Origin: Novipirellula artificiosorum
Lineage (GTDB): Bacteria; Planctomycetota; Planctomycetia; Pirellulales; Pirellulaceae
DNA length: 64,000 bases
Assembly: GCF_007860135.1 (NCBI RefSeq)
Contig: NZ_SJPV01000019.1
Span: 1-64,000 of the forward strand
Reading direction: 5' to 3'
Both the position numbers and the translations under genes were made by a program. Every line of letters begins with the position of its first letter. Within the stretch, counting starts at the first letter, position 1. This document shows, one piece after another, positions 53,401 through 53,749 of this stretch. The notes beneath the pieces were generated by a model that was not told where the DNA came from, did no database searches, and saw only the letters and a list, made by a program, of their open reading frames with translations.

Positions 53401-53424
53401 TTTGCCACACCAATTTGGCAACAT
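17488..53424 (-). CDS. Giant secreted multidomain RHS-repeat protein, 11,978 residues
   Basis: One uninterrupted frame of 35.9 kb from ATG 53424 to the stop at 17488. Not a named protein; it can only be described by modules (estimated residues): a basic leader with LEPRRLLA at 37-44, the planctomycete LEPR-x-LL motif of surface or exported proteins; beta-helix 45-915; LamG 935-1121; five Ig-like (Big_5) domains 1145-1856, the second split by a PA14-like insert at 1322-1455; 13 CARDB-like domains 1866-3640; PPC- and IPT/TIG-like segments to 3845; Fn3-like near 4370-4450; propeller 4526-4776; nine cadherin/Ig-like repeats 4992-5882; RHS-like header and dockerin-like pair near 6080-6466; Big_2-like 6556-6739; propeller 7145-7576; RHS/YD repeats 7876-10525; RHS core 10529-10649; hydrophobic segments 10662-10775; HELGH module near 11392-11576; two dockerin-type domains 11792-11965. 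No immunity-like gene follows. It is probably extracellular or surface-bound, perhaps adhesive or delivering a C-terminal payload; function is unknown. Confidence 0.95.
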   Translation of the reverse strand: MLPNWCGKTSLLARQNAKRQRAASERRRKRRSLFEQLEPRRLLATDVAGVIDEDETWSGTIRVTSNVTVAQNATLSIDPGTVIKFEQGHWLYSVGTLDAIGTMAEPVVFTSVQDDSVGEDLTDGIDSVPVPGQWESLYLDSDAARLTHVEVRYAGSTSGPNNGNSVGAVEIRSGASPQLSDVLIRDSNFVGIDIESGKPSLKNLQITRSDSAAIRQAFPAEPTYDNVTANSNLGGNHVQLAGGTITTDRIWDFAGLPVHLTNNIVVSQADGVPATLTVVPGSVIKVAHAQYISANPGILKAEGTVDAPIVFTSTHDDTVGGDSNANSDATLPTPGNWESIYLVSDESVLANVEVRYAGSTSGPNNGDSLGAVEINASPSLSHVRISNSDFIGIDIESGTPTFQDVLITDSDAFPIRQAFAADPTYDGVTARNNAGGDHVQLAGGVLRTDRTWDFDGLPIHLTNDVIISQDAGTPATLSIVPGSVIKIAHAQYISANPGILLASGTVDAPIVFTSVHDDTVAGDSNANGDATSPTPGNWESIYLFSDESVLANVEVRYAGSTSGPNNGDSLGAVEINASPSLSNVRISDSDFIGIDIESGTSTFQNVVITNSDAFAIRQAFAADPTYDGVTARNNAGGDHVQLAGGALRTDRTWDFGGLPIHLTNDVIVSEDAGTPATLSIVPGSVIKIAHAQYISANPGILKATGTVDAPIVFTSVHDDTIGGDSNADGDATSPTPGNWESIYLWSDESVLANVEVRYAGSTSGPNNGNSVAAIDMREDASVIDTTITSSNNRGVRIHGGADVELTRLRVIDVDTQGVHIDDGNATLTDSDFFGGVEGVLIDNGSTATVTGSSFVGQTSFGARNLGTDRTNAIFTGNYWGHPGGPHDPSGTDGFVNDNPLGTPVSNFVDYGAFLSVPPRPVGPRALELQKLAPIPTPIHHRYEADESVLDEHGSRNGTLVGDAGFETGRVVGSSFALDGDGDYVNLGNWAPASEWTVAAWVNPTDASGSAGIVGTRAEFRDWAIEIVEGKFAAIVKGQILDSGVTAVQGVWTHVAATLRDNICYLFTDGVLRASLDIGTPYAPSTAGVRIGSSTFNNAGFFSGRIDEVSIIDRGVSDAEMVALRDQGTIDLGQGQDRLLVVFDSPIIADSIDVSDFSLSGPSTTSVQSVRPISDRAFEVTLSGVIHNAGSYTLSVGPEILGSSGTAMDQDQDGTAGEPSDDLFHGSFIVDKAGPRIVSQTPADTTSSVLSSLTVTFNEPIDPATLTPASVELISPAVRAALDAFAPLSLTDGFAVTAVRAAESFSDLAGALAVLDDSENQAETLFDNPPVINYGPQGSNFDNNRLNPLDGPGDDNYFALEATATLVVPKAGPWTFAIGSDDGYRLEIGDFSAEYSAGRAFSTDLVTFDFPVAGEYPLNFVFYELTGTSGFELSVAQGTKTAFDDDFYLVGDDAEFNNGIPTLGVESIDDTGTTFRLTFPPQPIDGDYELRIQPTAKDVSGNLHDQNANGVGGETDDVYLSTISVDRQPLRIVSQSPTGTKVGALESLEVTFNVPIDQGSFSTSDVRVVGPAGRVAANSVERITDTRYRINLTRSTADGNYEIIVGPGITDVGGTFMDSDGDAIPGEIDDRYESTLTLAGAGPVVTDFVPVGTIPAPLASVGVTFSEALDANTFGVADITLSGPDGVIPITGITSDDALTYTLSFAAVTSAGGYSIAIGPNLTDVAGTAMDQDQDGTAGEVGDDVFTSSFTLDSGGPRIMSYTPDFVTKPYFYVDVTFDEAIDVSTFTPQDVSLIGPNGVIAVNQVVARDSDMVRISFPTQSTLGEYTFTIGPNILDPSGNAMDQDGDGTFGEVDEDRFIATVSFATPDLTIDSISANDAAKNGENVTVEWAVTNIGDAVSANPWTDRVVLSQDEIYGNGDDRLLGTLVHDEVLPVDGTYIGSIDAAIPFGISGEYFIIVRTDSSSQIFEKVETNNRLVRPITIELEDPPADLIVDAISVPTNGFIGDSIDVTWRVRNDGTATTTVDSWTDRLYLSSDTDFGGDIFLGNVTHTGALGSNASYTMTASLIVPASVAAGNYFVIVQTDSSNRVQEPTAEGNNTTSSNSAITIAVAPLPDLVASGVALTAGQTPISGEEVTVNWTITNRGDKTATADWTDAVYLSTDDVFSTDDVLLGKLSTSDDMVIDATLARSLTVSLPEAISGPHHFIVVPDSENSVNEGDGEATSAVASDPIEISLFPYADLTVTGVTAPELIIGDPVDLTVSWTVKNVGDGPGRVSTWTDRVVLSTDDVLGDADDIVLGSYTHTGIVPVDAEYSRTEIIPLAARTQGRFTLFVQTDVNDAVFELADDAPNVATPPSFVDVSRTTYSDLVVDSVSTTGSPSSGQPLDVSWTVRNNEARATGTTDRDSWTDYVYLSSDPTGATGLRLIGSSTHGGALSAGAAYTRTESFILPRDTDGEHYVFVRTGGPFEFVYNSLAPLSEDGGGNQARSEAIDVFYIPPPNADLVVQSVSIGDATEFVDGTQVEVTWTIENQGETTETGWRDKLYLQSTGGGETYPFGKYTFDDPIDAGKTVTRTEIVTLPRTTGQFRFFIDTDTDKSIFETDDLRNTGFSDPFQINLRPRPDLQVTVESDYPAAITAGTILDVRFKVRNLGTADTPSAGSRWKDRVWLSSSSSSTSGAILLGELDNGSALGFPGSANGLSTEYVTEATFLIPRALSGNWFILVQTDARGAVDEFPSENNNRDAKALAIDANPVPPPDLVVDFIQGPGDSFDDSSFTVRYEVANRGSGPTVPGSWTDQIWLTLGKDGPKSSRGDRLIGTYGHSGVLEVGESYLAETTVNIPAGLTGQYFLTVYADGYGRVYEAAFESNVNPDAPNNLEGSNFGSTPLNVLLTPPADLRVAEVTVPTDDNGIPLPIVGGAKLSLSWTVDNIGTVATDRESWADAIYLSDDSIWDPSDQLVFALPHAGRLQPNQSYSQAAEFTLPPTASSSHVLVRTNVDPRIALTQEAKFLDEVAAVLKRVEAATGKPLGETKISDLKKFSQTELRAILAGPTNTLQLVYEGPFDDNNVGSAELPVDDALTDLVVETVTATPQSQSGEPITVNWIVRNEGDHATAADTDSVRQYIYLSKDLVFDASRAILAGSKVRVLDDPIGPGETYSDSIVVATPPGSSGKWYAHVFTNITVNRYGHPVLNRWSKGSFPDWVGYLADKPWEDGNKSNNFKVSNEIAVEYAEADLTISDLVAVPVDPDSGSLLDVSFTVTNSGTRATRVDRWADRVFLSTDTSIDAYDIELGNNQQLETLGIGDSYDVNFQVRMPDNIGGDFYLIAFADSTFSSRSYGRPLPYPQSAGPTRLGAVNDKVLEFEGEGDNQASLLLDVQFVPAPDLTIDSLTNTTRIDVGEDFSFSYVYSNDGGAIPSRQTPYYDRVYLSRDRFLDVSSDHYVKQIKRTDALGPSETGTITETVRVPRGLVGDYYVIVATDVPGASRPDGEVLETDETNNIRVADTPMLIVQPPPSDLQVIDIAAPSSGGVGDVLTVSWTVENRGDVRARARIADAVYLSADNIWDVGDRLLGRVEANFVRTLDPGDTYTASLDFEIPVVLPDDYQIIVRTDIFDDVIEGENNRNNDLPSADSVAVTVPLIRLDIPLEDQLAEGVSRLFQLDTSPGQTIRIDLDSTTDVGSHELYAKHEGLPRPFDFDAAYQGYLKADQSLLIPETLGGRYFIMARAGVRVDLEEQTYDPRNRNEYPITMNATRIPFGITGVTPDSGGDDRYVTMTISGAEFPEQAAVRLVRPTFAEFAPVSVTRVDATKIIAVFDLRDAPHGLYDVQVIHPDGRVAIDPYRFQVEAADPLEVNVGVGGPAQIDLGATGAYGFAAQNLANVDTPYTIIEYAFPNIKNKRQDLIPGPAIQFVSGLRGDAGTIAPLFDSISTFDFSSVTPELNLDGVLTARAVAIDLPASGVTEVGSAVTIYPGLRELLETNPNFLKELGPGELDDLGFDFYVTAAATPLTSQQYVEYQRAEAARLRDVILGDDDAPIALTSIAADSAAFTDLFLTALADTGLLREEDSPPTATASSDNVNLFFSAIGGLLGGDAGAGIIDDAAANLATAETTLSELIEKLRVYFGHTEEVNGGGTVPEREDYDLGLPNPTSFVAFELRAGPPPRFDGGEVVEDIVFDTDGIGDQVSERVTMTAPTGFGELNFVPIETPLPYAVTMTYDNDSSEAAREIRIVVPLDETLDERSFQLSDIRLGSRTIALPPGRPNFVGEFDLFDSDGYQLQVTAGVDATTRVATYLLRAIDPRDGLPPRDSAIGLLQPGESVKVGFFVSANDTNAAGDEENEVRTGDEILLSARVIVDGGAPVDSLVTAATLDAVAPVSTYTATPIGGDRYQVNWSAADDEGGSGVAAYSLLVSRDGGTRFRSVLYRTSATSFVYEATTGETPTFLVRSIDAAGNVEPVADGIRVPRLVPEINLGGAAPATVVAAPPLPKAERQAETVADRLFEESAFGIPSRTSATRPSQFARVTRPLAAERFATIPGDSGAGIGALAMAVGPDGSLYVSGGAGRNQLYRIDSQSSEPTALATGSTPIYELAFDAAGQLWASTGGQGLLQLDPATGAVLDEISSGIALGIAAIPGETALYVSTTSGISRFDTASRKLTPFSDIRVDAMAVAADGTLYGTAWPSGGQILRFNFRGRAERIATVDGGAESLAFGSPGSLLEGALIVGHEKNGRVSIVDPLSLRQTTIATSGSGRVEGIEPLSGDRFLVTQGGQVDVFFSVAAPRVIETIIQDGNNRASLVFDVSLNATDTAKPASATRPTNYKILNKETGQDVSIGAVRYDAGSRTSELLFESLPPAEYELTVAPSIESEQGVPIGGSGFSTTFRIFEDVSISTEVSYENTRINRADGTLLFDVVISNTADFDIAGPINILFNGLGDDSVVFFGNNGAPADANGFQLMVDGAVLAARTSAVAQTITIANPNLLDLNFDPIVLATLPPNELPLFLSSPVTTAAVGGQYDYVAEAEDPDGANLRYVLTDAPEGAKVNSETGAIEWMPLKRNSPVAQFELRAYDARGAYRRQTWTVDVSGANRAPILAPVGDRFATEGDFIEIPVSAFDPDGDDLFYFADHLPPGAVFDHLGQALRWRPGGDDAGEYENVTLIASDGFVESSVSFDIVIANNNVPPTISPVADRTINEGDAIAFRLFAEDEDGDAIRYLSPNLPPGAFLDPNTGSFEWTPGFDQHGVFELTFFADDGTSLAQVATTLTVNNLNGPVAFPSIDDFTIFEGQTLSVRVAAFDPEFPVAPTDPLSTSEDFFIDFEAFLPNLVYTHDALPPDATYDAERQVFLWTPSFDATGDKNTERFEIRFTATDDGDGTGTPSSDTVTLAINVRDANFRPEITTIENKIVPVGATLEIPIVATDPDGGPITLNVKIGQAAGLPSWATFVDNGDGTGMLSVAPEPGHRGDYLVTVSAKETIGELPLSESVQFILQATSDNEPPVFDPVFDSVALVGQPFTLTLNVKDADQDDLTFTTSTLPSNAAFAEPDFYGRAIFSWTPTAADIGETTISFHVADSGNDGAGDVLTDSQTVKLTVRNNNVRPDLSPIGAQTIAEGQTLTIAAEATDADSDTVFFSASLVQGASTGSLPTGVHFDPATGVFDWTPSATQAGTYRIRITASDGAGSRSEDVLITVTNTNQTPVFSTLPRLFGREGDQLVFSVNAGDADGEPLVYGYSGDSVSGFSFDPQTRTVIWDIDYDSAGDYVLPFIVTDPSGASDSLDIEVQVLNTNRSPKIEAPQLRNAQIGETFTLTVPASDPDGDAVTLLARDLPEGATLNIVGTDNVLQWTPQSFQTGTYTVRLTATDGALETQRALTLIASLDPVSPKLRIVTTPSFPATPGQSILIEPIADSDVAIGEATLTVDGEPIVLDGLGQGRFVADSPGRYEAVATVTDIEGRTTTTTQTILVRNPSDREAPIVTITALTPPIVTEPTEVDIEISDDGLADFVIEFISVGGSAATVLKTGTAAVCEHVTLDPALFANGFYTLKVTARDFGGLETVETSRIEINSADKTGSRFESVNEMTVTLGGIELPITRIADSLSMTAADSDFGDSWSWPLVSPNIAITETNGDAFAAWTDSTRIYLTLPTGERVGFTFTPEATNVTSGFETFAPAWTADEDIGWTLESFDASLRKAGNGYFVIGSGLPYETSVARDNQAAFTLVSPAGIRHEISKTVPDTFSVTPNNFSVTRIGDLRVTDSAIIAADGSRLTIVRDGERRVSELVGPNNQHVVYRYNAAGQMSAAIDAASGDRSFYSYDANGQLRDTAPHLGGTRTLFANPISGTLGSTANRYAFTVTEGELRTSPTGAITLGVEVTSSEFNPTPASLESELAGFEFSEEGRSVSQLAISKPGTYVMQIGGDGSGDYTADVFLVGDVDGDAEVDADDVTAFDAALITYNNAADFDGDGDVDATDREGLTTMSGFVANQSPQYSASEIKLFDGLATVVDLGEVASDPEGDTLLVRAVSTEVDVEVLGSSFYRLLANSDAIIDVTIDDGLLVASSTSQPIAVIDDAIARIEIVNRDEFLTTGGTSQLFVVGYTADGEQQSLPDGAVQYGSSDPSIVSVTDRGLMIAGAGGSVAVSVTAFGLTAATAVSVNGRDTRELDFFPDSYALSVGESRQLIVRERLEESVMQISAAENGTRYFVGDPELLSVSDDGELVATGIGQTEVTIVQRGQSQVIPITINEVQSGVVTIDENGGLISDGGSITVGVPPGAYDTPIDLSVTALAETDLPYNLPTHWNFGGGLMIDYGNDLAKYPLSVSMPAPADKSPGDLMYLFQPVDVTLADGRVLSSWEIVDSLVVGDDGIAHTTSPPNLGVGARTRISFGRHSKPSVAGAAFLASPSLLTFAFARADQNSRAKSNPAVVSIGDISGGSGEDLYFGAGDLLGDYYVPLVPDFKIKVGVLSAGEQELELLSVTEVEIDPSTKLTEIALPLRTRVNLGTLAPQITKGELRFETEAAASGPILELEGTFLLKADEVTPPGSLFGTRKEDLYVTLEVGGRDTVEPSGEPRIVGGRDVVIEADNLSIVNKKLLVRIPKGAFVGDANVTVTRKQEGALDGVYRVIEVPSNPVKLLVQSRYGFVLNGAEGTVTVLNLEATEGYGIDLANNIPDPREFARIKLGVGTDQVDKLNPAKSVITSGGDRLYVTYDNAAMISMIDAVGLQEVDMVPDDPSDSTTTGTQGIPLPPGARPFDVAVDGNDRYLFITDRAKDALYVIDIDPYSPTYHKLLQTLSFNSNGAELVRMGLRGLAVSADRSRVYVAAPGRDLFRQDTGEPGYVFVVDLLSIADRRRLLAPSEMEKNESDEPKEPVLVAPLSFEPRPDSVIEFGRTPYDIAATSDPNVMVATDRTNDKEGVGIIRRLVSLDGFVEHEVTPIDLTPFGLDPREGRGVQAFGVSNAQGIDFVAENQYIDVIGPHPSYLVFSAYNAVTSSLDSKKNPDLAPFFASYIGPTVDPAVPLVVDVDEPFLGANGRTYTRTVRQRRLFPVGAGSNIGFIRNPLGSPFDPELQPRLVAATNPVLGGFADDVTVSTQGFALVPMQRYDTVFAYNVPQSIAAIELHAAADPLDFNEDRSPYKDVPETLSALVRGPMGQIPIDLMYPTTLIAAHFGFTDGDNNTGYGVPNVDPFGLTPNKFGPIDVGNLPRGIESQPKQTLPELALFPTPYTSAPTLQAFPSETQTVETGRTTQAEIHSGALHETHSLVTYKSQETDRGIVLHYDSLRAEPRPLTYFGIAGLAGAADNADAKLVVRATATLGQQSYVAKSNYEPKSAEMVVGFRGEEHFFGLPKELDKDQVYGAGLLMDLQDAETGVYDLSFDFGLFGETRSGYVDGDFQSDRELLPVINSRKSEFGAGWSIEGLKRIYPGDGGLLLVDGNGTEQIFLAPLVPTEAYTPVSLDRSVLKRDDDGEFERRLIDGTVENYDGEGLLQSVTDRHGNVTVYSYNGTRITQITDPVGLKITFNYSGEKVTSITDPADRTTRFTYDGDNLVSITDPDGSKRTFEYDAKVPKDRLIEPYKHLMTGQVRKRGNDSTEKLSNPFEETIEYNDFGRVIGGERIDDDTFLLTPAQMKAVSTLSDTSDPDEGIVVAALRGPAPQQQSIDHAAAKCEIAPEKVKGSEFTAEAKYTDFQGEEAVYQMTKFGQFVHVDTGTANDPQPGQTFGRGENSGLIGVQVDQVGNVSCHSYDDFGNILTTTDFPAGPNSTAAATVTYVYADSDFKSIWTSRTDAVGRTTVRALDDSGNVKTETISTTITPVQGNPSSATTLYEYYTSGSADGLMKKMTDPIGIVSEYRYDEYGRLEETSFADGKEMIEYTDRAGYSVRSTDADGFVVETRFNSMNRFASSSVDITIDGVTYTESANYDAEGNLVEETDRNENKTKYEYDAFDRPTKRIEAADDLDITTEFAYDFGAMSVNASVKNDPDFSYKYTKDARDHVSLSVTDRMGNLRQNIDTLGRVTTYRYNDAYQMVGIDLPNGGLIKVTPDGRGREVRREGPTTEVMTTSYDAANRAISETFKNSRTGDQTITNVYNLHDAIAQTTNAIDVVTIIEHDAAGNPRRAVENATGTDKRIIEHDLDGRGRSHISTVNGLAESSKEYFPSGRIKSATNADNATTTFQYDELGRLVVQIDAEQNATNFVYDGNGNQVAVVDGRSKGNRDSEDFRQSFQYDALNRLVSETNPNGDKIRYEYDKMSNQVLVGDPRSTDEQPLQTINTFDAANRLETVTNAAGRKTTYEYDDGGNVEQISRERLTADGVVTDITKHKFDKSNRREWTIDANKQRTDFKYDEIGNLIALTDARGAATRTEFTHDKLNRIAKQVAAAGSGALAATTTTTYHPLGMVETVTDPLGQVTKTTFDELYYPETITVGYSSDKSATTTYDYDFAGNLLSVTDPRGEFYTQSFEYDQLKRQVEMTAPSGTPGDPKPFTIITDYDEIGNVIRRDDPRGNGLETSMRYDNAGRLKFSYDQMGQQTEYFYDAAGNTIRVESPSLDGENAAVMTIEYDTLGFQSGVSDSLGHTTCFANDDSGNVIVSVDPRSGLESCSGALGQTEFATRMYYDGIGRLTAVVDAEGYRIEKEYDALDNVIREVDPRTFDPSTPGEFFTEYDYDALGHLKERRQTIGAEGSDEVAKETFVFDKVGNLERYEDPRGPEYYTEYDYDSLYFRTSERVNAVGAEGDSTLLETITEYDAVGNLIRSADPRGEYHTTRFEYDAGNRLVKSTQPTGNEDSPGPDEVRQYVFDAAGNLTAEIDPRGEYYTSKIEVDELGRMRSQTVPQGSEALPQSPAVTTYDYFPGGTIDKIHHPRENAGENVLPTVYTYDSAGRRLSMRDSTSALTTYEIDAAGLTFRMTETGDETTSTRVTAMEYDQLGRLKKTTDPEKFETTNEYDAVGNLVRIVGPFSNEDGASVTQFSYDGRSLVRSETNAENEVTSFEYDLAGNRIKVGDARGVWADTTYEYDGANRLISMSQPTGTEFEPGDILVTQFVHDGVGNVLRVVGPRGDSFATETAYDHRGNPLEVRMASGPSQNPFYEVDKYMYDLAGNVIQHIDPRGEAYATNYQVDAAGRPLTATYAVLDPAGADYVTETSTYDAEGNLTRHVGIGGPQYVTTYEYDALGRRILTVNPIAEETKWSYDRFGNVLTVTDVYGTTTNRYDGLNRPTESTNPEEETTRFVYSAGGLEMTTIDARENASEGHRDRLGRPIKATDATGISSSQKYDAAGNVVETIDRNGNISRSTFDARNLPLSVSYGTGTPDETSMSYEYDVLGRLTASIDPRGEYYRTEYQYDGRGRQIETRRRAGTADLAGIGSPGGSDDWIVESTEYDGVGNVISKTPAQGEFYKFVNTVDGLGRVSKIERQVGTPDNPQLVSESFVYNNAGQTTQITDALGHIIDREYDLLGRIKKEVVRRSGQDDLVNTWNYVDTGEGYRIEQFDEAGNASLVLDYDKAQRLVRSEEHSAETEERFYDENGNLEQLIVGNVERNYSYNALNRLESENDGNGHAYNYTYDAVGNLKTKQDARDSRPLEYFYDSLNRQRQIVEPDGGTTFMNYDEAGNLTELVDGVGNQTTFVNDAMGRVVRESNEFGTRTYSYDPAGNLVTAKDRNGRIIERRYDGNNRPLSEQWLTDAVVVNELTFAYDALGRMIRSSDGGNVNTLRYADDASGRLLGAGNTVLDAEEFEYAFTQNAIGQLTAFTLDYADETGIVQQTFSYRESDDRLLSISQSGSLVTDKRIEFDYHQGVVSYSQIQRFTEDELVATTRTTLNNRQLVQQIRHIGGDDEGSELARYDYTYDADSRIETVTDLFGLSTFAYDDSGRLESATYTDAGMTDESFALDDAGNRTESTEHGDGYSYLSQNRLATNGEYSYTYDAEGNLETETEIATSHVTTFKWDHRNRLVGAETRDSDGVLVERVTLTYDALDRRVTKQVDPDGDGPQPESWRAYIYNDQDVLLEISDDDGLDNGDPPQIDVVYLHGTSTDMPMAQDRSGEVTWLLPDVQGSVRDIISSDAEVLDHLRYTAFGSIVSRTDPTVFNRYYHVGRPFEKELGFYYNRARYYDSNNGRFISTDPSGFSAGEPNLYRYGLSDPISFSDPSGLEAGSAITNPVTHSVRLAQGDVNDSKINAQSSSTFHFDWETFASGVVRDSIAQAPAIAIALGSLITGPVGVGFALGGLITQTGFGLVTLYDDIQANHDSRFIAIDAAKLVIGVAAARIGVRTGTYLSVAANVTDIAASYAYEPNFDRRWSRIQGSVIGLAGDGVGGARAGIGDGARGNFASRGDRVRSGISHEFGQIRSEWQATGKRIQGIKSDVKDFHNYRRSVHQRRSELTPEQNAMFVDRTIVEPPMYRSSTFKTLSRVSDIRQAAMVGWNGTHQGNVRFGAKTILNDRGAGVNNRVARVAQDAIGDGVVAARNPIEAILADSQLVSALTDHSRILGNGQFDSVGFGGVRGAQKNLYRSVSAIDAITSEFAGRGFTADINGRANQVIRFNAEQNVIYKQAIRDLVDSRLQQPLLSYEIPDANVVYQAADVVYAASFLNEFNSRSGVRATNDFISALPNMIKQSRQQSLLRQYPTVDSVAASPRIGQSALQQHYDTLTRQTSLQNDLEILIATTFPTDASLNLPSFGVSKTVRQRYQSAKALRQIVADHPYSLGGSAFELAADGISLSFNRPFRNLPDVRARDVAFFQRMLDSHSWTDIAKRADFSLDVYSNGQKQLNRVFEANAWQSLRDLAHNPIRPDYSPHSQISGSANALASFVLDDDAVFAALKGLGVPIFTETSVATYRSTQPKTAPRTGIPLFAENETVVGTQFPLSLVIKTKVPASSQGRSAGTSLRPSGFLHSDSSPGLSPSMTLSPEDASLSLHAAIESWNEVGNLNIFPAVTLLVQPLYGTQLGYVELGATDQDGLPSRATIVIDDDGAGHGWFIDSTPNQSEEFAFDENGALVAVDENAVGSFDLLSVLQHELGHILGFSQSFDGFEALSHGDGQGRQVIDTAAGSLYLDPSGNELDARRHPNQLMAGNLQPGVRKTISSAEFSAIEMAQRASEIGFGSFGVEGRLNGSPANGFKPIETALSTQSQIGTLNNTTFAVSDPSSQQFGWNVVGDVMIAEGAATISEDVGMVSDLSQTFVIPQGVNQLTFTLGGMNLDVGSGAHPPEAFEVALLDANTTTSLLGDMVGMAGGDALLNIQADGNTFFADSVIVSGASQSGDQVDLSAEPIVVTVPIPESANGKTATLYFDLVGFGEDASRVRVSDIQLRADVAEVSWQNPINRFDVDGMNGVTAADALAIINEMRAISVHDPVDDYRLFPITETVGPPPFYDVNGDGRLTALDALQVINELNQEINYPVQAEWQNPKLRFDVDGKGDVSPADALAIINELTDARIHNRATGELPSITETVHPTPYLDVNGDGKVSAVDVLEVINEMMRKTSGEPESYDQALLDLLGGA
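17530..18050 (-). other. Two C-terminal dockerin-type domains (part of giant protein)
   Basis: Two units of about 88 residues, each starting with WQNP and holding two calcium-loop motifs, such as DVDGMNGVTAADALAIINEM and DVNGDGRLTALDALQVINEL. The pair ITETVxPxP separates the loops in both. The D-x-N/D-G-D-G pattern is that of dockerin type I F-hands. In planctomycete giant proteins such pairs often close the C terminus; their cohesin partners are unknown. The two units are similar at DNA level and look like a recent duplication. Confidence 0.85.
18700..19250 (-). other. Metzincin-like zinc-protease module (part of giant protein)
   Basis: The sequence VLQHELGHILGFSQSF places His11495, Glu11496 and His11499 in an HExxHxxG motif. 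The upstream stretch AIESWNEVGNLNIFPAV resembles matrixin-like domains found fused to planctomycete surface proteins. The third zinc ligand expected two residues after Gly-x is Gln (position 11505) rather than His or Asp, so activity is doubtful. Confidence 0.55.
21480..21840 (-). other. RHS-repeat core domain (part of giant protein)
   Basis: Residues about 10529-10649 carry the RHS core signature: HVGRPFEKELGFYYNRARYY, then GRFISTDPSGF and, after 19 residues, SDPSGL with Asp at 10627. Paired DPxG motifs are the aspartyl autoproteolysis site of RHS toxins. Cleavage there would release about 1,350 C-terminal residues. Confidence 0.9.
21850..29800 (-). repeat. RHS/YD repeat block (part of giant protein)
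   Basis: About 2,650 residues of degenerate ~21-residue repeats with the core YDxxGNLxxxxDP, preceded by a header FGAGWSIEGLKRIYPGDGG. On the order of 100 repeats by rough count. RHS repeats form a beta-sheet cage that encloses a C-terminal payload in known toxins and teneurins. Confidence 0.93.
35780..38450 (-). repeat. Nine cadherin/Ig-like repeats (part of giant protein)
   Basis: Nine units of roughly 90-105 residues, each beginning with P-x-[FIL]-x-x-[VIL] and containing an E-G-x-x-[IL] strand and a D-x-D-G-D/D-P-D-G calcium-type loop, for example PTISPVADRTINEGDAIAF. The pattern matches cadherin-like and He_PIG domains, stiff adhesive spacers of bacterial surface proteins. Confidence 0.85.
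42510..47850 (-). repeat. Thirteen CARDB-like domains (part of giant protein)
   Basis: Thirteen units of about 125-160 residues, each starting with a [AP]-D-L-x-[IV] strand and W-[TR]-[VI]-x-N-x-G, then WxDxVYLSxD and, at the end, a V-x-T-D strand. This is the CARDB (cell-adhesion related in bacteria) fold. Unit sequences are well diverged, unlike the beta-helix repeats. Confidence 0.88.
51100..53100 (-). repeat. 603-bp tandem repeats encoding beta-helix units (part of giant protein)
   Basis: Four tandem units with an exact 201-codon period. For example, the equivalent base of the HAQYISANPG-IL segment recurs at 51360, 51963 and 52566. Each unit encodes VEVRYAGSTSGPNNG, IDIESG and PIVFTS motifs. 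Units two and three are nearly identical in DNA; the first (N-terminal) is more diverged and the last is only partly repeated. They code for right-handed beta-helix turns. Confidence 0.9.
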
Positions 53425-53749
53425 AGCATCGGTCTCACGGGTGTTACTAGCTGCGCACGATTTAATACTTCCGGAAAAACCGGAAGTCGCTGCAGCTATT
53501 CGAGTAGTTTGTATGTCCCCCTTATGGTGGAGTTCGGTCGTAGCAATTGCAAGGATAAATCGTTTATTTGTGGGCTCTAGTCTCCCACGAGCGTGTGCTT
53601 TTGTACCGTATCCTTTTTTCGGTTGCCACGGCAGTTGCCTCGCAGCGCTGTCCTCGGTTGGCTACCGCGCGCCCGTATTGCGATTCACTATATTGGGCAG
53701 GTCCGTGCCAATCCGCACGGTTCCCGCTGTCCCATTTTGGAGTTTCCTG
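53425..53749. promoter_or_regulatory. Divergent intergenic region upstream of the giant gene
   Basis: 325 bases between the ATG of the giant gene and that of the serine hydrolase; both promoters must lie here or just inside. It contains a perfect 8-bp hairpin with an all-A loop at 53467-53487 (ACTTCCGG / CCGGAAGT), 43 bases before the giant ATG. No strong -35/-10 pair or ribosome-binding site was recognised for the giant gene. The upstream extension of the serine hydrolase frame to 53372 has no family features. Confidence 0.4.
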
